Positions 18,408 to 26,395 are shown, numbered from the stretch's first letter. The stretch: 64,000 nt of DNA from Glycomyces amatae (GCF_020991375.1 NZ_JAJLQZ010000015.1:61821-125820), one strand, 5' to 3'. Notes: a model not told the origin generated them from the sequence alone. Numbers and translations: made by a program.

Positions 18408-20153
18408 TCAGCCGGCGCCGTGCCAGGTGTTCCACAGCTGGGCGTAGGATCCGCCGGCGCGCAGGAGGTCGTCGTGGCCGCCCAGTTCGGCGAGGCTCCC
18501 CGCCTCGACGACGGCGATGCGGTCGGCGTCGTGGGCGGTGTGGAGGCGGTGGGCGATACCGATCACGGTGCGGCCCTTGAGGACCGCTGCGAGCGCTCGT
18601 TCGGTGTCCCTGGCGGCCCGGGGGTCGAGCATGGCCGTGGCCTCGTCGAGGATCACCACGTGGGGGTCGGCGAGGACGATCCGGGCGAGCGCGACCTGCT
18701 GGGCGGCGGCCGGGTCGAGCTCCTTCGCGGTGCCGCCGAGTTCGGCGTCGAGGTCGTCGGCCCAGGCCGCGCCGACGGCGGCCAGGGCGGCGGCGAGCTC
18801 GGCGTCGGTCGCGCCGGGCTTGGCGAGGGTCAGGTTGTCGCGCAGGGTCGCGGTGAAGACGTGGTGCTCCTGGGTCACGAGGGTGACGTGGCGGCGGCGC
18901 TCGTCCAGCGGCAGGAGCGCGACGTCGACGCCGCCGATGAGGACCTGGCCGCGCTGCGGGGCGTCGACGCCGGAGACGAGGCGGGCGATCGTGGACTTCC
19001 CGGCGCCGCTGGGGCCGACCACGGCCAGCCGCTCCCCCGCCGGGATCACCAGGTCGACGCCGTGGAGGACCTCGGGACCGGTCGGGTAGGCGAAGTGGAC
19101 GCCGCGCAGTTCCACGGTCCCGTCCGCGGGGGTCGCGGCGGCGTCGGCCGGTTCGCCGGCGTCGGCCGCGGCCACGCCTTCGACGCGGGCGAACGACACG
19201 AAGCCGCGCTGGAGCCGCTCGACCATCATGAGCATGAAGTTGAGCGGGGTCATGACCTGGCGGGAGAGGACCGCGCAGGAGGCGACCTCGCCCAGGGTCG
19301 CGGCGCCGTCGAAGTAGAGCGCGCCGCCGATGACGAGCACGGCGGCGGCGGGGAGCACATAGGAGCTCTCGAGGGTCAGGAAGTAGATGCTGCGCAGGTA
19401 GAGCGTGTAGCGGTTGGCGCTCCAGTGCGCGGCGATCGCCTCGTCGCCGATGGTGTTGCGGGCCTGGGCGAGCCGGTGGAGCTCGGCGGTCCGGGCGCCG
19501 TCGGCGGTCGCCGAGAGCGCCTCGCCGGAGCGGGACTCGGTGCGGGCCTGGCGCAGGTACCCGGCGCGGGCGCGCCGGAGGTACCAGCGGGCGCCGAGGG
19601 CGATGAGCGGGACCGCCAGGAGCATGCAGAGCGCGAGGAGGGCGTTGACCCAGACCATCGCGGCGACGTAGACCAGCGCGGTCAGGACCGCCACGGCCGC
19701 TCGGGGCAGCACGTCGCGGATGAGGTTCCCGGACTCGGGGACGTCCACGGAGGTGCGGGTCATGAGGTCGCCGGAGCCGGCCTGCTCGGCGGTGTGGAGC
19801 GGCAGGCGCAGGCAGCGTTCGACGAAGCGCTCCCGCAGCCGGGCGGAGAGGCGTTCGCCGACGCGGTTGGCGGTGTAGGCGGCGGCCCAGGTGAGGGCGA
19901 CGGCGGCGGCGATCGCGGCGGCCATGCCCGCGGCGAGCAGGTCGACGTCCCCGGCGCCTTCGCCCGCGGCGAGCGCGTCGATCATGCGTCCCATGAGGAG
20001 CGGCGCGGCGGTCGAGGCGCCCGCGGCGGCCACGCGCAGGGCGACCGCGACGCCGACGCGCGAGCGCTCGGACCGGAGCAGGTCGGCGAAGGCGCGGCGG
20101 ACCTGTTCGGGCTCGGCGACGGGCAGTTCGGCGGTGCCGTGTTCGGCGGTCAT
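18408..20153 (-). CDS. ABC exporter subunit with catalytic Walker motifs (pair 2)
   Basis: This 581-residue half-transporter is closely paralogous to the gene at 11670-13496. Walker A (GPSGAGKST), Walker B (VVILDEATAMLD), the Q-loop (VTQEHHVF) and the H-loop (IGIAHRL) are intact. The signature reads LDPAAAQQ instead of LSGGQ, the same loss as in pair 1. Its ATG overlaps the stop of a 33-codon mini-ORF (ATGA), which itself is coupled to a second mini-ORF and the partner gene. The substrate is unknown. Confidence 0.9.
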   Translation of the reverse strand: MTAEHGTAELPVAEPEQVRRAFADLLRSERSRVGVAVALRVAAAGASTAAPLLMGRMIDALAAGEGAGDVDLLAAGMAAAIAAAVALTWAAAYTANRVGERLSARLRERFVERCLRLPLHTAEQAGSGDLMTRTSVDVPESGNLIRDVLPRAAVAVLTALVYVAAMVWVNALLALCMLLAVPLIALGARWYLRRARAGYLRQARTESRSGEALSATADGARTAELHRLAQARNTIGDEAIAAHWSANRYTLYLRSIYFLTLESSYVLPAAAVLVIGGALYFDGAATLGEVASCAVLSRQVMTPLNFMLMMVERLQRGFVSFARVEGVAAADAGEPADAAATPADGTVELRGVHFAYPTGPEVLHGVDLVIPAGERLAVVGPSGAGKSTIARLVSGVDAPQRGQVLIGGVDVALLPLDERRRHVTLVTQEHHVFTATLRDNLTLAKPGATDAELAAALAAVGAAWADDLDAELGGTAKELDPAAAQQVALARIVLADPHVVILDEATAMLDPRAARDTERALAAVLKGRTVIGIAHRLHTAHDADRIAVVEAGSLAELGGHDDLLRAGGSYAQLWNTWHGAG

Positions 20154-20251
20154 GAGGGTTCCCGATCGGCCAGGGCCCGGCGGCAGAGCCGGGAGGGGGA
20201 GGGACCGCGGCGGAGACGGCCGGGTTCAGGGGCGATTGGCGGCGTGATCAT
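20150..20251 (-). CDS. Mini-ORF 2 in ABC exporter operon (33 aa)
   Basis: A 33-codon ORF starts at the ATG at 20251, which overlaps the stop of mini-ORF 1 (ATGA). It ends in a TGA at 20150-20152 that overlaps the ATG of the downstream exporter gene. The product begins MITPPIAPEP and is Arg/Pro-rich with no recognisable domain. It may serve only to carry ribosomes across the gap, may be a decayed gene fragment, or may arise by chance in high-GC sequence. Confidence 0.35.
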   Translation of the reverse strand: MITPPIAPEPGRLRRGPSPSRLCRRALADREPS

Positions 20252-20334
20252 GGGCGCTTCCGATCCGTTGCGGGCCGGGGGGCGGCGGGTGCGCTGCGGG
20301 CGGTCGCGGCGGCACTGCGTTCGGCGGCGGTCAT
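20248..20334 (-). CDS. Mini-ORF 1 in ABC exporter operon (28 aa)
   Basis: A 28-codon ORF starts at the ATG at 20334, overlapping the TGA of the degenerate exporter subunit (ATGA). It ends at 20248 overlapping the start of mini-ORF 2. Its first residues MTAAERSAAA resemble the MTAEHGTAEL start of the downstream exporter gene, so it may be a duplicated and decayed gene start. No function is assigned. Confidence 0.35.
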   Translation of the reverse strand: MTAAERSAAATARSAPAAPRPATDRKRP

Positions 20335-22031
20335 GAGAGCTCCCTGTCGACCAGCGCCCGGTAGTCGGGCCTGGCGGCGGTGAGTGCGGCGTGGGTGCCG
20401 GTGGCGACGACCTTGCCGTCCTGGAGGAACGCGACGGCGTCGGCGCGGCCGAGCCACAGCGGCGAGGCGCTGGCGACGGCGGTGGTGCGCCGGCCCCTCG
20501 CGGCCGTGAGGCGCTCGGCGATCCTGGCCTCGGTGTGGGAGTCGACGGCGGAGGTGGGCTCGCGCAGGAGCAGGACCTCGGTGTCGGCGGCGAGGGCCCG
20601 GGCCAGGCGGAGCCGCTGGCGCTGGCCGCCGGAGAGGGTGCGGGCCTGGTTGTCGAGCACGGTCGCGAGGCCGTCGGGGAGGGCGTCGACGATGTCGTCG
20701 GCCGCGGCGGCGGTGACGGCGGCGCGGACCCGGTCGTGCCCGTCGCGGGCGGCCACGAGCGCTTCGAGGGTGCCCGCGAACAGGTAGGCGTCGTGGTCGG
20801 CGGGGAGGACGCGGCGGCGCAGCTCGTCGGGGTCGATGCGGGCGACGGGGACGGCGCCGAAGGTCGCCTCGGAGGGCTCCAGGCCGGCGAGGCGGTCGAA
20901 GACGGCCGCGGCGCTCTCGGCGTCGGCGGCGACGGCGGTGAGGCCGGGGGCGAGGGTGAGCCCGGACTCGGGGTCGTGGAGTTCGGCGCCCGCTTCGGGG
21001 CCGGGCAGCGGGTCGCGCGGGGTCTCGCGTTCGGGGAGGGCGAGGAGTTCGCAGACCTTGCCGCAGGCGACGCGGCCCTGGATGAGGGTCATGGCGGTGC
21101 CCATGAGCCAGCGCACGGGCAGGAGCAGGGCGGCCGTGTAGCCGAAGGCGGCGACCATCTGGCCCACGGTGATGTCGCCCGAGGCGACGAGGCGGGCCGA
21201 CATCCACACCACCGCGCCGAGGAGGATCGCCGGGGCGCCTTCGGAGACGGCGTCGATCCAGGCGCCGGGGGCGGCGAGGCCGAAGCCGGAGCGCTTGAGG
21301 CGCTGGGAGTCGCGGCGGTAGGCGGCGTTGAAGCGGTCCTCGCCGCCGACGCCGCGCAGGACGCGCAGGCCCGCGACGATGTCGGTGGCGCGGCCGGTGA
21401 TGGCGCCGACGTCCTCGCGGTAGGCGCGGTAGCGGGCCTGGAGGCGGCGCAGGAGCGGCCCGGTCATCGCGGCGACGGCGACGACGCCGAGGAGGACGGT
21501 GAGGCCGAGGGCCGCGGACATCTCGAACAGGAGCACCGCGACGGCGATGATCCCGGCCCCGCAGCCCATCGTGGGCGCGAGCGACTCGACGGCGCGGCCG
21601 ATGCCGTTGACGTCGGTGATGCCGACGCTGACGACCGCGCCGGTGGTGGTGCGGCGCCGCAGGGACGCGCCGAGGCGGCCGGTCTTGCGGGTCGCGAGCT
21701 GGAGGACGCGGTACTCGGCGTCCTGGCGCCACCAGACGGTGAGGCGGTGGTGGACCACGATGCTCACGGCCGCCACGGAACCGGCCGCGGCGAGGGCGCC
21801 GGCCCAGGCGGCCAGGGCGCCCCAGTCGCGGGCCGCGATCCCGTCGTCCACGGCGCCGGTGAGGAAGATCGGCATGACCGGGACGAGGCCGAGGGAGAAG
21901 ACCGCGGAGACCAGGACCGCGGCGGCGTGCGCCTTGCGGCGGGTGGCGAGCCACCGGAAGAGGGCCCAGGGGGTCGCGGGCGGGTCGCCGGGGTCGGCGA
22001 CGGGGAGGTCGGGTGCGCGGAGGAGGGGCAC
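20331..22031 (-). CDS. ABC exporter subunit with degenerate ATP site (pair 2)
   Basis: This 566-residue half-transporter is paralogous to the gene at 13493-15229. Walker A is absent (TAVAADAESAAAVFDRL at that position), Walker B has Arg for Asp (LLLREPTSAVD), and the Q- and H-loop residues are replaced (PADHDAYLF; VASASPLW). The LSGGQ signature is intact. The GTG start at 22031 gives an N-terminus matching the pair 1 paralogue. It pairs with the Walker-competent subunit at 18408-20153. Confidence 0.88.
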   Translation of the reverse strand: MPLLRAPDLPVADPGDPPATPWALFRWLATRRKAHAAAVLVSAVFSLGLVPVMPIFLTGAVDDGIAARDWGALAAWAGALAAAGSVAAVSIVVHHRLTVWWRQDAEYRVLQLATRKTGRLGASLRRRTTTGAVVSVGITDVNGIGRAVESLAPTMGCGAGIIAVAVLLFEMSAALGLTVLLGVVAVAAMTGPLLRRLQARYRAYREDVGAITGRATDIVAGLRVLRGVGGEDRFNAAYRRDSQRLKRSGFGLAAPGAWIDAVSEGAPAILLGAVVWMSARLVASGDITVGQMVAAFGYTAALLLPVRWLMGTAMTLIQGRVACGKVCELLALPERETPRDPLPGPEAGAELHDPESGLTLAPGLTAVAADAESAAAVFDRLAGLEPSEATFGAVPVARIDPDELRRRVLPADHDAYLFAGTLEALVAARDGHDRVRAAVTAAAADDIVDALPDGLATVLDNQARTLSGGQRQRLRLARALAADTEVLLLREPTSAVDSHTEARIAERLTAARGRRTTAVASASPLWLGRADAVAFLQDGKVVATGTHAALTAARPDYRALVDRELS

Positions 22032-22156
22032 CGGGCAACGGTAGCCAGGCGAGGATCGCCTCGGCAAGCGGTTAACAACATTCGTCCAGTATGTCCGGTC
22101 GGCGCCAGGGGAGGCCGGGTCGCCGAAGCGGGCCGCAGCGGCGCCGGGGCGGCCGG

Positions 22157-23386
22157 TCAGAGGCGGAGGCGGCTGAGCCAGCTCCGGCCGGCTTGCGGGG
22201 CCCGCTGGCCGCGGCGGGCGCCGACGAGGTCGACCACGGTGTCCACCAGCGTCTCCGGGCTGTTCGTCGCGGTGGCGGCGCGCGGGTGCGAGACGGCGCC
22301 CGGGTGGTCGGAGAAGAAGACCGCGGGGGTGGGGACGCCCGCGGCGATCATGCGGTCGAGGAGCCGGACCCCGGCCGTGTCGCCGCCGGGCTCGCGCTCG
22401 CGGCGCATGTCGGTGATGACGAGGTCGTAGGACCGGTCCCCCAGGGCGCGCACGGCCGCGTCGGTGGAGTCGACGGCGTCCACGGTGATCCCGGCGGTGC
22501 GGAGCAGGCGGATGAGCGGCTCGTTCCACTCCTGGTGGTCGTCGACCCACAGGATCGCGCCGCCCTGGAGGAGGTCGGCGGAGAGGGCGAGCCGGGTGGC
22601 GGCGCGCAGGCCGCGCCGGGTCTCGGCCGAGGGCGGCTGCTGGTAGGCGGAGGGCATCGCGTACGGCGGCAGCGGCACCGCTGCGGCGTAACCGGTCCGG
22701 TCGGCGGGCGGCGGCGGGGCGTGGCCGCCGCCGGGACGGGGGCGCTGGTAGGGCGGGGGCGGCACCTGGCGGGGCGCGGTCACGGGGGCGGGGGGCTCGC
22801 CGTTCGCGTCGTCGGAGGGCCGGTCGGCGGGCGGGGTGGGGAGCGACTTCGGGTCGGGAGCGGGATCGGACGGAGAGCCCTGCCTCGCATCAGGATCGGG
22901 CGTGTCGCCCCAGGCGTCGTCTTCCTCGCGGAGCCACGTCTCCTGGAACTCCTCGCCGCCGGACCCGTCGGCGGGCGGCGTGGCCGTCGGCGTCGAGCCC
23001 GGGCGGGCGTCGGGACCGTTCCTGGGGCGCCGCTTCGCCTCCCGGTCGGGCGTGCCGCCCCAGGGCCGGGCCTCGCGCGGCCACACCTTCCCGGGGGCCG
23101 CGGCGCCGGACCCGTCGCCGGTCGGCGCCGCACCGGCCGGGTCCGACTGGGACGGGAGCGGGGCGAACGGCGGCCAGGGCGTCTCGTGGACCGGGCCGCG
23201 CACGGCGGCCTGCTCGATGGCCTGCTGGGCGAGTTCGACGGTGACCCAAGGGGTCTCGACGCGCGTCATGCGCGGGGCCTGCTGGGAGAAGATGCGCTTG
23301 GCGACCGCCAGCGCGATGAAGCCGAAGCCGATCCACAGGAACGCCGGGAGCACCTTGATCAACTCGATCCAGATGGCTTCGCTCAT
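22157..23386 (-). CDS. Membrane-tethered receiver-domain protein
   Basis: This 409-residue protein has an unusual order. A single membrane helix (about residues 9-29, LPAFLWIGFGFIALAVAK) is followed by about 250 residues of Pro/Ala/Asp-rich, probably disordered linker. A C-terminal response-regulator receiver fold follows (about 290-405). The acidic pair is in ILWVDDHQ and the likely phospho-accepting Asp in DLVITDMRRE. The usual KP motif after strand 5 is not found. There is no output domain and no adjacent kinase. It lies upstream of ABC pair 2 on the same strand with 125 bp between. The function is unknown. Confidence 0.7.
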   Translation of the reverse strand: MSEAIWIELIKVLPAFLWIGFGFIALAVAKRIFSQQAPRMTRVETPWVTVELAQQAIEQAAVRGPVHETPWPPFAPLPSQSDPAGAAPTGDGSGAAAPGKVWPREARPWGGTPDREAKRRPRNGPDARPGSTPTATPPADGSGGEEFQETWLREEDDAWGDTPDPDARQGSPSDPAPDPKSLPTPPADRPSDDANGEPPAPVTAPRQVPPPPYQRPRPGGGHAPPPPADRTGYAAAVPLPPYAMPSAYQQPPSAETRRGLRAATRLALSADLLQGGAILWVDDHQEWNEPLIRLLRTAGITVDAVDSTDAAVRALGDRSYDLVITDMRREREPGGDTAGVRLLDRMIAAGVPTPAVFFSDHPGAVSHPRAATATNSPETLVDTVVDLVGARRGQRAPQAGRSWLSRLRL

Positions 23387-23401
23387 CGAAGGCTCCAAAG
23401 A

Positions 23402-23461
23402 GGGGGTACCGGGTCGGGCGACTCCACCATAAACGGCCATCGCCACCGATCCGGTACCCCC
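23402..23461 (-). promoter_or_regulatory. 11-bp inverted repeat around the receiver-gene promoter
   Basis: GGGGGTACCGG (23402-23412) is repeated inverted at 23451-23461. The 38-bp centre contains a possible -10 box (TATGGT on the gene strand, 23426-23431). It could act as the erm terminator, as an operator for the receiver gene, or both. There is no U tract. Confidence 0.45.
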
Positions 23462-23468
23462 TTGCCGC

Positions 23469-24272
23469 TCAATCGGTGAGCGCCTCGTACAGGGCGATCC
23501 AGCGGTCGGGCGGGACCAGGCCGACCGGCTGGTCGCGCGCGATGCCCGCCTCGGCGCACGCCCTGGACGCGGCCCGGGCGGGCACGGCACGCCGCAGCGA
23601 GGCCCAGAGCGAGCCGCCCACGCCCGAGAAGCCCAGCTCGACCAGGTCCCGGTAGTCGGGCAGGTCCGCCTCGGGCAGCAGGGGTTTCTGGCGCCGCCTG
23701 ACGTGGATCACCGCGGCGTCCACGGCGGGCACGGGGCGGAACAGGCGGCGGCCGATCCGCATCCCGAGCTCGAGGCGGTGCTCGGGCCAGGCGGTCACCG
23801 CGAGCCTGCTCCAGCGGCCGTAGTCGCCGGTGTGCTTGCGCGCGAACTCGAGCTGGGTGACGAGCGCGGCCGAGACGAGGTGCCCCGCGTCCAGGCACCA
23901 GCGGACGATGTCGGTGGTGATGCCGAAGGGCGCGTTGGCGACCACGTGGAAGGGCTCGCGGGGCGGGCGCACGTCCCGGAAGTCGGCCTCGTGGCAGCGG
24001 AAGCGCTCGTGGTGCCCCAGGCGCGAGCGCAGGCGCTCGACGAAGTGGCGGTCCCTCTCGTAGGCGACGACGCGGCGGGCGCGGTCGAGCAGCGGCCGGG
24101 TGACCGCGCCGTCGCCGGGGCCGACCTCGACGACGAGGTCGTCGGGGCCCACGCCGGAGGAGGCGACGAGGCGGCGGGCCACGGCCGGGTCGGCGAGGAA
24201 GTTCTGGGACAGGGTCTTGCGGGTCGACGCGGTCCGGGCCTGCCGGGCGCGCGGGAACTGGCTGCGGGACAT
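23469..24272 (-). CDS. erm: 23S rRNA (adenine-N6) methyltransferase, Erm family
   Basis: This 267-residue enzyme is predicted to methylate A2058 of 23S rRNA and confer macrolide-lincosamide-streptogramin B resistance. The Erm/KsgA signature TLSQNFLADPAVARRL is at the N-terminus. The SAM-binding motif VEVGPGDGAVTRPL and the catalytic NAPFGI (N-x-P-F) follow. The gene has a GGAGG site 6 nt before its ATG, partly buried in a small hairpin, and a 24-codon leader ORF upstream. Length and motifs fit Erm better than KsgA, since the N-x-P-F context and Arg/Pro-rich C-terminal half are of the actinomycete Erm type. The drug phenotype cannot be read from sequence. Confidence 0.88.
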   Translation of the reverse strand: MSRSQFPRARQARTASTRKTLSQNFLADPAVARRLVASSGVGPDDLVVEVGPGDGAVTRPLLDRARRVVAYERDRHFVERLRSRLGHHERFRCHEADFRDVRPPREPFHVVANAPFGITTDIVRWCLDAGHLVSAALVTQLEFARKHTGDYGRWSRLAVTAWPEHRLELGMRIGRRLFRPVPAVDAAVIHVRRRQKPLLPEADLPDYRDLVELGFSGVGGSLWASLRRAVPARAASRACAEAGIARDQPVGLVPPDRWIALYEALTD

Positions 24273-24278
24273 GGGAGT

Positions 24279-24316
24279 CCTCCATGCGGAGTGGTCGAAT
24301 CAGGAACGTCGATTCG
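24279..24316 (-). promoter_or_regulatory. Hairpins around the erm ribosome-binding site
   Basis: The erm Shine-Dalgarno GGAGG (24279-24283) overlaps one arm of a 4-bp hairpin (24280-24283 with 24288-24291). A 6-bp hairpin with a 9-nt loop (24296-24301 with 24311-24316) lies just upstream. Such sequestering structures are usual in inducible erm leaders. Confidence 0.45.
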
Positions 24317-24379
24317 CCTAGGTCCCGGAAGGCACCGCAAAGGAACGGCCGTGGGCCGTGGAAGAGGCGCTGCGAGGGC

Positions 24380-24454
24380 CTAGGCCGTCGCGCGCAGCCT
24401 GATGTGGCACGGGCCGAACGCGACGCACACGCTCAGCCCAGGACTCCCGTACAT
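24380..24454 (-). CDS. Candidate erm leader peptide (24 aa)
   Basis: A 24-codon ORF starts at the ATG at 24454. A -10 box TATCCT ends 8 nt before that ATG, so the transcript would be leaderless and begin with this ORF. The peptide starts MYGSPGLSVCVAFG and ends in RLRATA. It stops 107 bp before erm. Short hydrophobic leader peptides at which macrolide-bound ribosomes stall are known for erm genes; the SVCVAF segment would be the candidate stall region. That is inference. Confidence 0.55.
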   Translation of the reverse strand: MYGSPGLSVCVAFGPCHIRLRATA

Positions 24455-24461
24455 GCGGCCC

Positions 24462-24491
24462 AGGATAGCCTCCCGACCCGGCGGCGTCGAA
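24462..24491 (-). promoter_or_regulatory. Promoter of the erm leader
   Basis: TTCGAC (24486-24491) and TATCCT (24462-24467) on the erm strand are separated by 18 bp. The expected start of transcription falls at or next to the leader ATG at 24454. Confidence 0.6.
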
Positions 24492-24497
24492 CCGGTC

Positions 24498-26000
24498 TCA
24501 GTCGCGGCGGGCGCGCGGGATCGCCCCGGTGTCGCCGGTCGAGTAGCGGCCGGGCACGTGCAGGCGCAGCACCGCCTCGCCGGCCCAGTCGGGGACCGTG
24601 CCGAACCGGGAGGCGCCGGCCATGGCCAGGAAGGCGAGCGGCACCGTCCACAGCGCCGGCTGCGACAGCAGGATCGACAGGACGCCCGGCTCCAGGTCCA
24701 GGACCACCGAGGCGAGCGCGGCCCCGGTCGAGGACCCCGCGCCGACGAGGAGGCCGACGGCCGCGCCGGTCTCGGTGAGGCCGCGCCACCAGATGCCGAG
24801 CGTCAGCAGCGGGCAGAAGGTCGAGGCCGCGACCGCGAAGGCCCAGCCGACCAGGACGTTGATGTCGACCCCGGCGGCGGGCAGCGACAGCGCGACCGCC
24901 AGGGCGGTGCCGACCGCGACGCCCAGGCGCAGCCGGGAGAGCGAGCCGCCGAACAGGTCGTGCGACAGGCCCCCGGCGAGGGCGAGCAGGAGCCCCGAGG
25001 AGGTCGACAGGAACGCCGCGAACGCCCCGGCGGCGACCAGGGCGGTCAGGACCGCGCCGAGGACGCCGGGGGCGATCGCGCCGGGCACCAGGACCGGCAC
25101 GACGTCGGTCTCCTCGGGGTCGGGGGTGACGACCCGGCCGAGGAGCCCGTAGACGACCGGGAACAGGTAGAACACGCTCAGCAGGACGATGACGCTGACG
25201 GCGACGCGCCGGGCCGCCCGGGCTCCCGCGACGGTGTGGAAGCGCATGACGACGTGCGGCAGGCCCATGGCGCCCAGCGTGGTCGCCACCAGGACCGAGA
25301 CCGTGGCGAGCAGCGGGTGGCCCGAGCCGTCGAGGTCGAGGAGCGGCCGGGTCCAGTCGGGGTCGGCGGCCACGGGGTGGAGCGCGGCCTCGCGGCGCCC
25401 GGCCCCGGCCAGGACGACGAGGAAGACCGCGGGCCCGGCGATGAACGCGAGCTTCACGAGGTAGTGGAAGGCCTGCACGTAGGTGGCCGAGCGCATCCCG
25501 CCGACGGCGATGGTCGAGGAGACGACGAGGCCGGCGCCGATGACGCCGATCCAGTAGGGGATGCCCGAGACGAGTTCGAGCACGACCCCGGCGGCCTTGA
25601 ACTGCGGCAGGAGGTACAGGAGCATGATCACGAGGACGACCAGGCCGCACATGCGGCGGATGCGCGGCGACCCGAGCCGGTACTCGGCGAAGTCCGGGAC
25701 GGTGTAGGCGCCGCTGCGGCGCATCGGGCCGGCCACGAGCGCGGCGACGAGCACGTACCCGGCGGTGAAGCCCACGGCGTACCACATCGCGCCGACGCCG
25801 TTCTTGACCAGCAGCCCGGCCAGGCCGAGCACCGAGGCGGCCGAGACGTACTCCCCCGCGATGGCGAGGGCGTTCCAGCCGGGCACGATGCTGCGGGAGG
25901 CGACCAGGAAGTCCGGTGTGGAGCGGGCGGCGCGCACGCCCCAGACGCCGATGGCGACGCTGGCGGCGATCACCAGGCCGATGGCGGCCAGGCCGAGCAT
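24498..26000 (-). CDS. Sodium:solute symporter (SSS family), ActP/MctC-like
   Basis: This 500-residue membrane protein of the sodium:solute symporter family has about 13 helices. Family features include GEYVSAASVLGLAG, YLLPQFKAAGVVLEL and GLSHDLFGG. It resembles monocarboxylate (acetate/pyruvate/propionate) carriers and is shorter than its neighbour at 28524-30203. The ATG overlaps the stop of the small DUF485-like gene (TGATG). The pair lies directly downstream of a LytR-type response regulator, as in pyruvate-sensing systems. The substrate is inferred only. Confidence 0.88.
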   Translation of the reverse strand: MLGLAAIGLVIAASVAIGVWGVRAARSTPDFLVASRSIVPGWNALAIAGEYVSAASVLGLAGLLVKNGVGAMWYAVGFTAGYVLVAALVAGPMRRSGAYTVPDFAEYRLGSPRIRRMCGLVVLVIMLLYLLPQFKAAGVVLELVSGIPYWIGVIGAGLVVSSTIAVGGMRSATYVQAFHYLVKLAFIAGPAVFLVVLAGAGRREAALHPVAADPDWTRPLLDLDGSGHPLLATVSVLVATTLGAMGLPHVVMRFHTVAGARAARRVAVSVIVLLSVFYLFPVVYGLLGRVVTPDPEETDVVPVLVPGAIAPGVLGAVLTALVAAGAFAAFLSTSSGLLLALAGGLSHDLFGGSLSRLRLGVAVGTALAVALSLPAAGVDINVLVGWAFAVAASTFCPLLTLGIWWRGLTETGAAVGLLVGAGSSTGAALASVVLDLEPGVLSILLSQPALWTVPLAFLAMAGASRFGTVPDWAGEAVLRLHVPGRYSTGDTGAIPRARRD

Positions 26001-26362
26001 CAGGCCGCGTCCTCGGGGGCGGCGGCGTGGCCGTCCTCGATGCGCTCGGCGCGGCGCACGTGGGCGGCGGCGAGGGCGAGGAGGACCGGGTAGGGCGCGA
26101 AGAACAGGACGGCCCAGCCGAGGCGGCCCGGGGTGAGGACGGCGGCGGCCAGTAGGGCCGCGAGGGCGAGCAGGAGGCCGGCGGCGGTGCGGACGGCGAG
26201 GCGCCGCTGGCGGCGCAGGGCGCGTTCGGCCGCGGCGAGGTCGATCGCCGAGGAGGGGACGGGCGGGCGTCCGGCGAGGTGGGAGAGGCGGCCCATCGCG
26301 TCGGAGCCCCGGCGCTGGGCGAGCCGGGTCTGCGGGCTGGTGACGCGGGTCCGCTGGTTCAC
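26000..26362 (-). CDS. Small membrane partner of symporter (DUF485-like)
   Basis: This 120-residue protein has two hydrophobic segments in its second half (RTAAGLLLALAALLAAAVL and WAVLFFAPYPVLLALAAA). It is 1 bp overlapped with the symporter gene. Position and topology match the DUF485/DUF4212-type proteins that precede SSS transporters, though sequence identity to DUF485 is not obvious. The GTG start at 26362 has GGAG upstream. Readings that start further upstream would run into the tandem repeat. Confidence 0.65.
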   Translation of the reverse strand: MNQRTRVTSPQTRLAQRRGSDAMGRLSHLAGRPPVPSSAIDLAAAERALRRQRRLAVRTAAGLLLALAALLAAAVLTPGRLGWAVLFFAPYPVLLALAAAHVRRAERIEDGHAAAPEDAA

Positions 26363-26395
26363 GGCGGCTCCGTTCGGACGGCGGGCGGGTGCGGG

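Noticed and set aside
23469..24272. KsgA (16S rRNA dimethyltransferase) instead of Erm
   Set aside because: The NAPFG motif, the Arg-rich C-terminal half and the leader ORF with sequestering hairpin fit Erm. KsgA has a different C-terminal domain.
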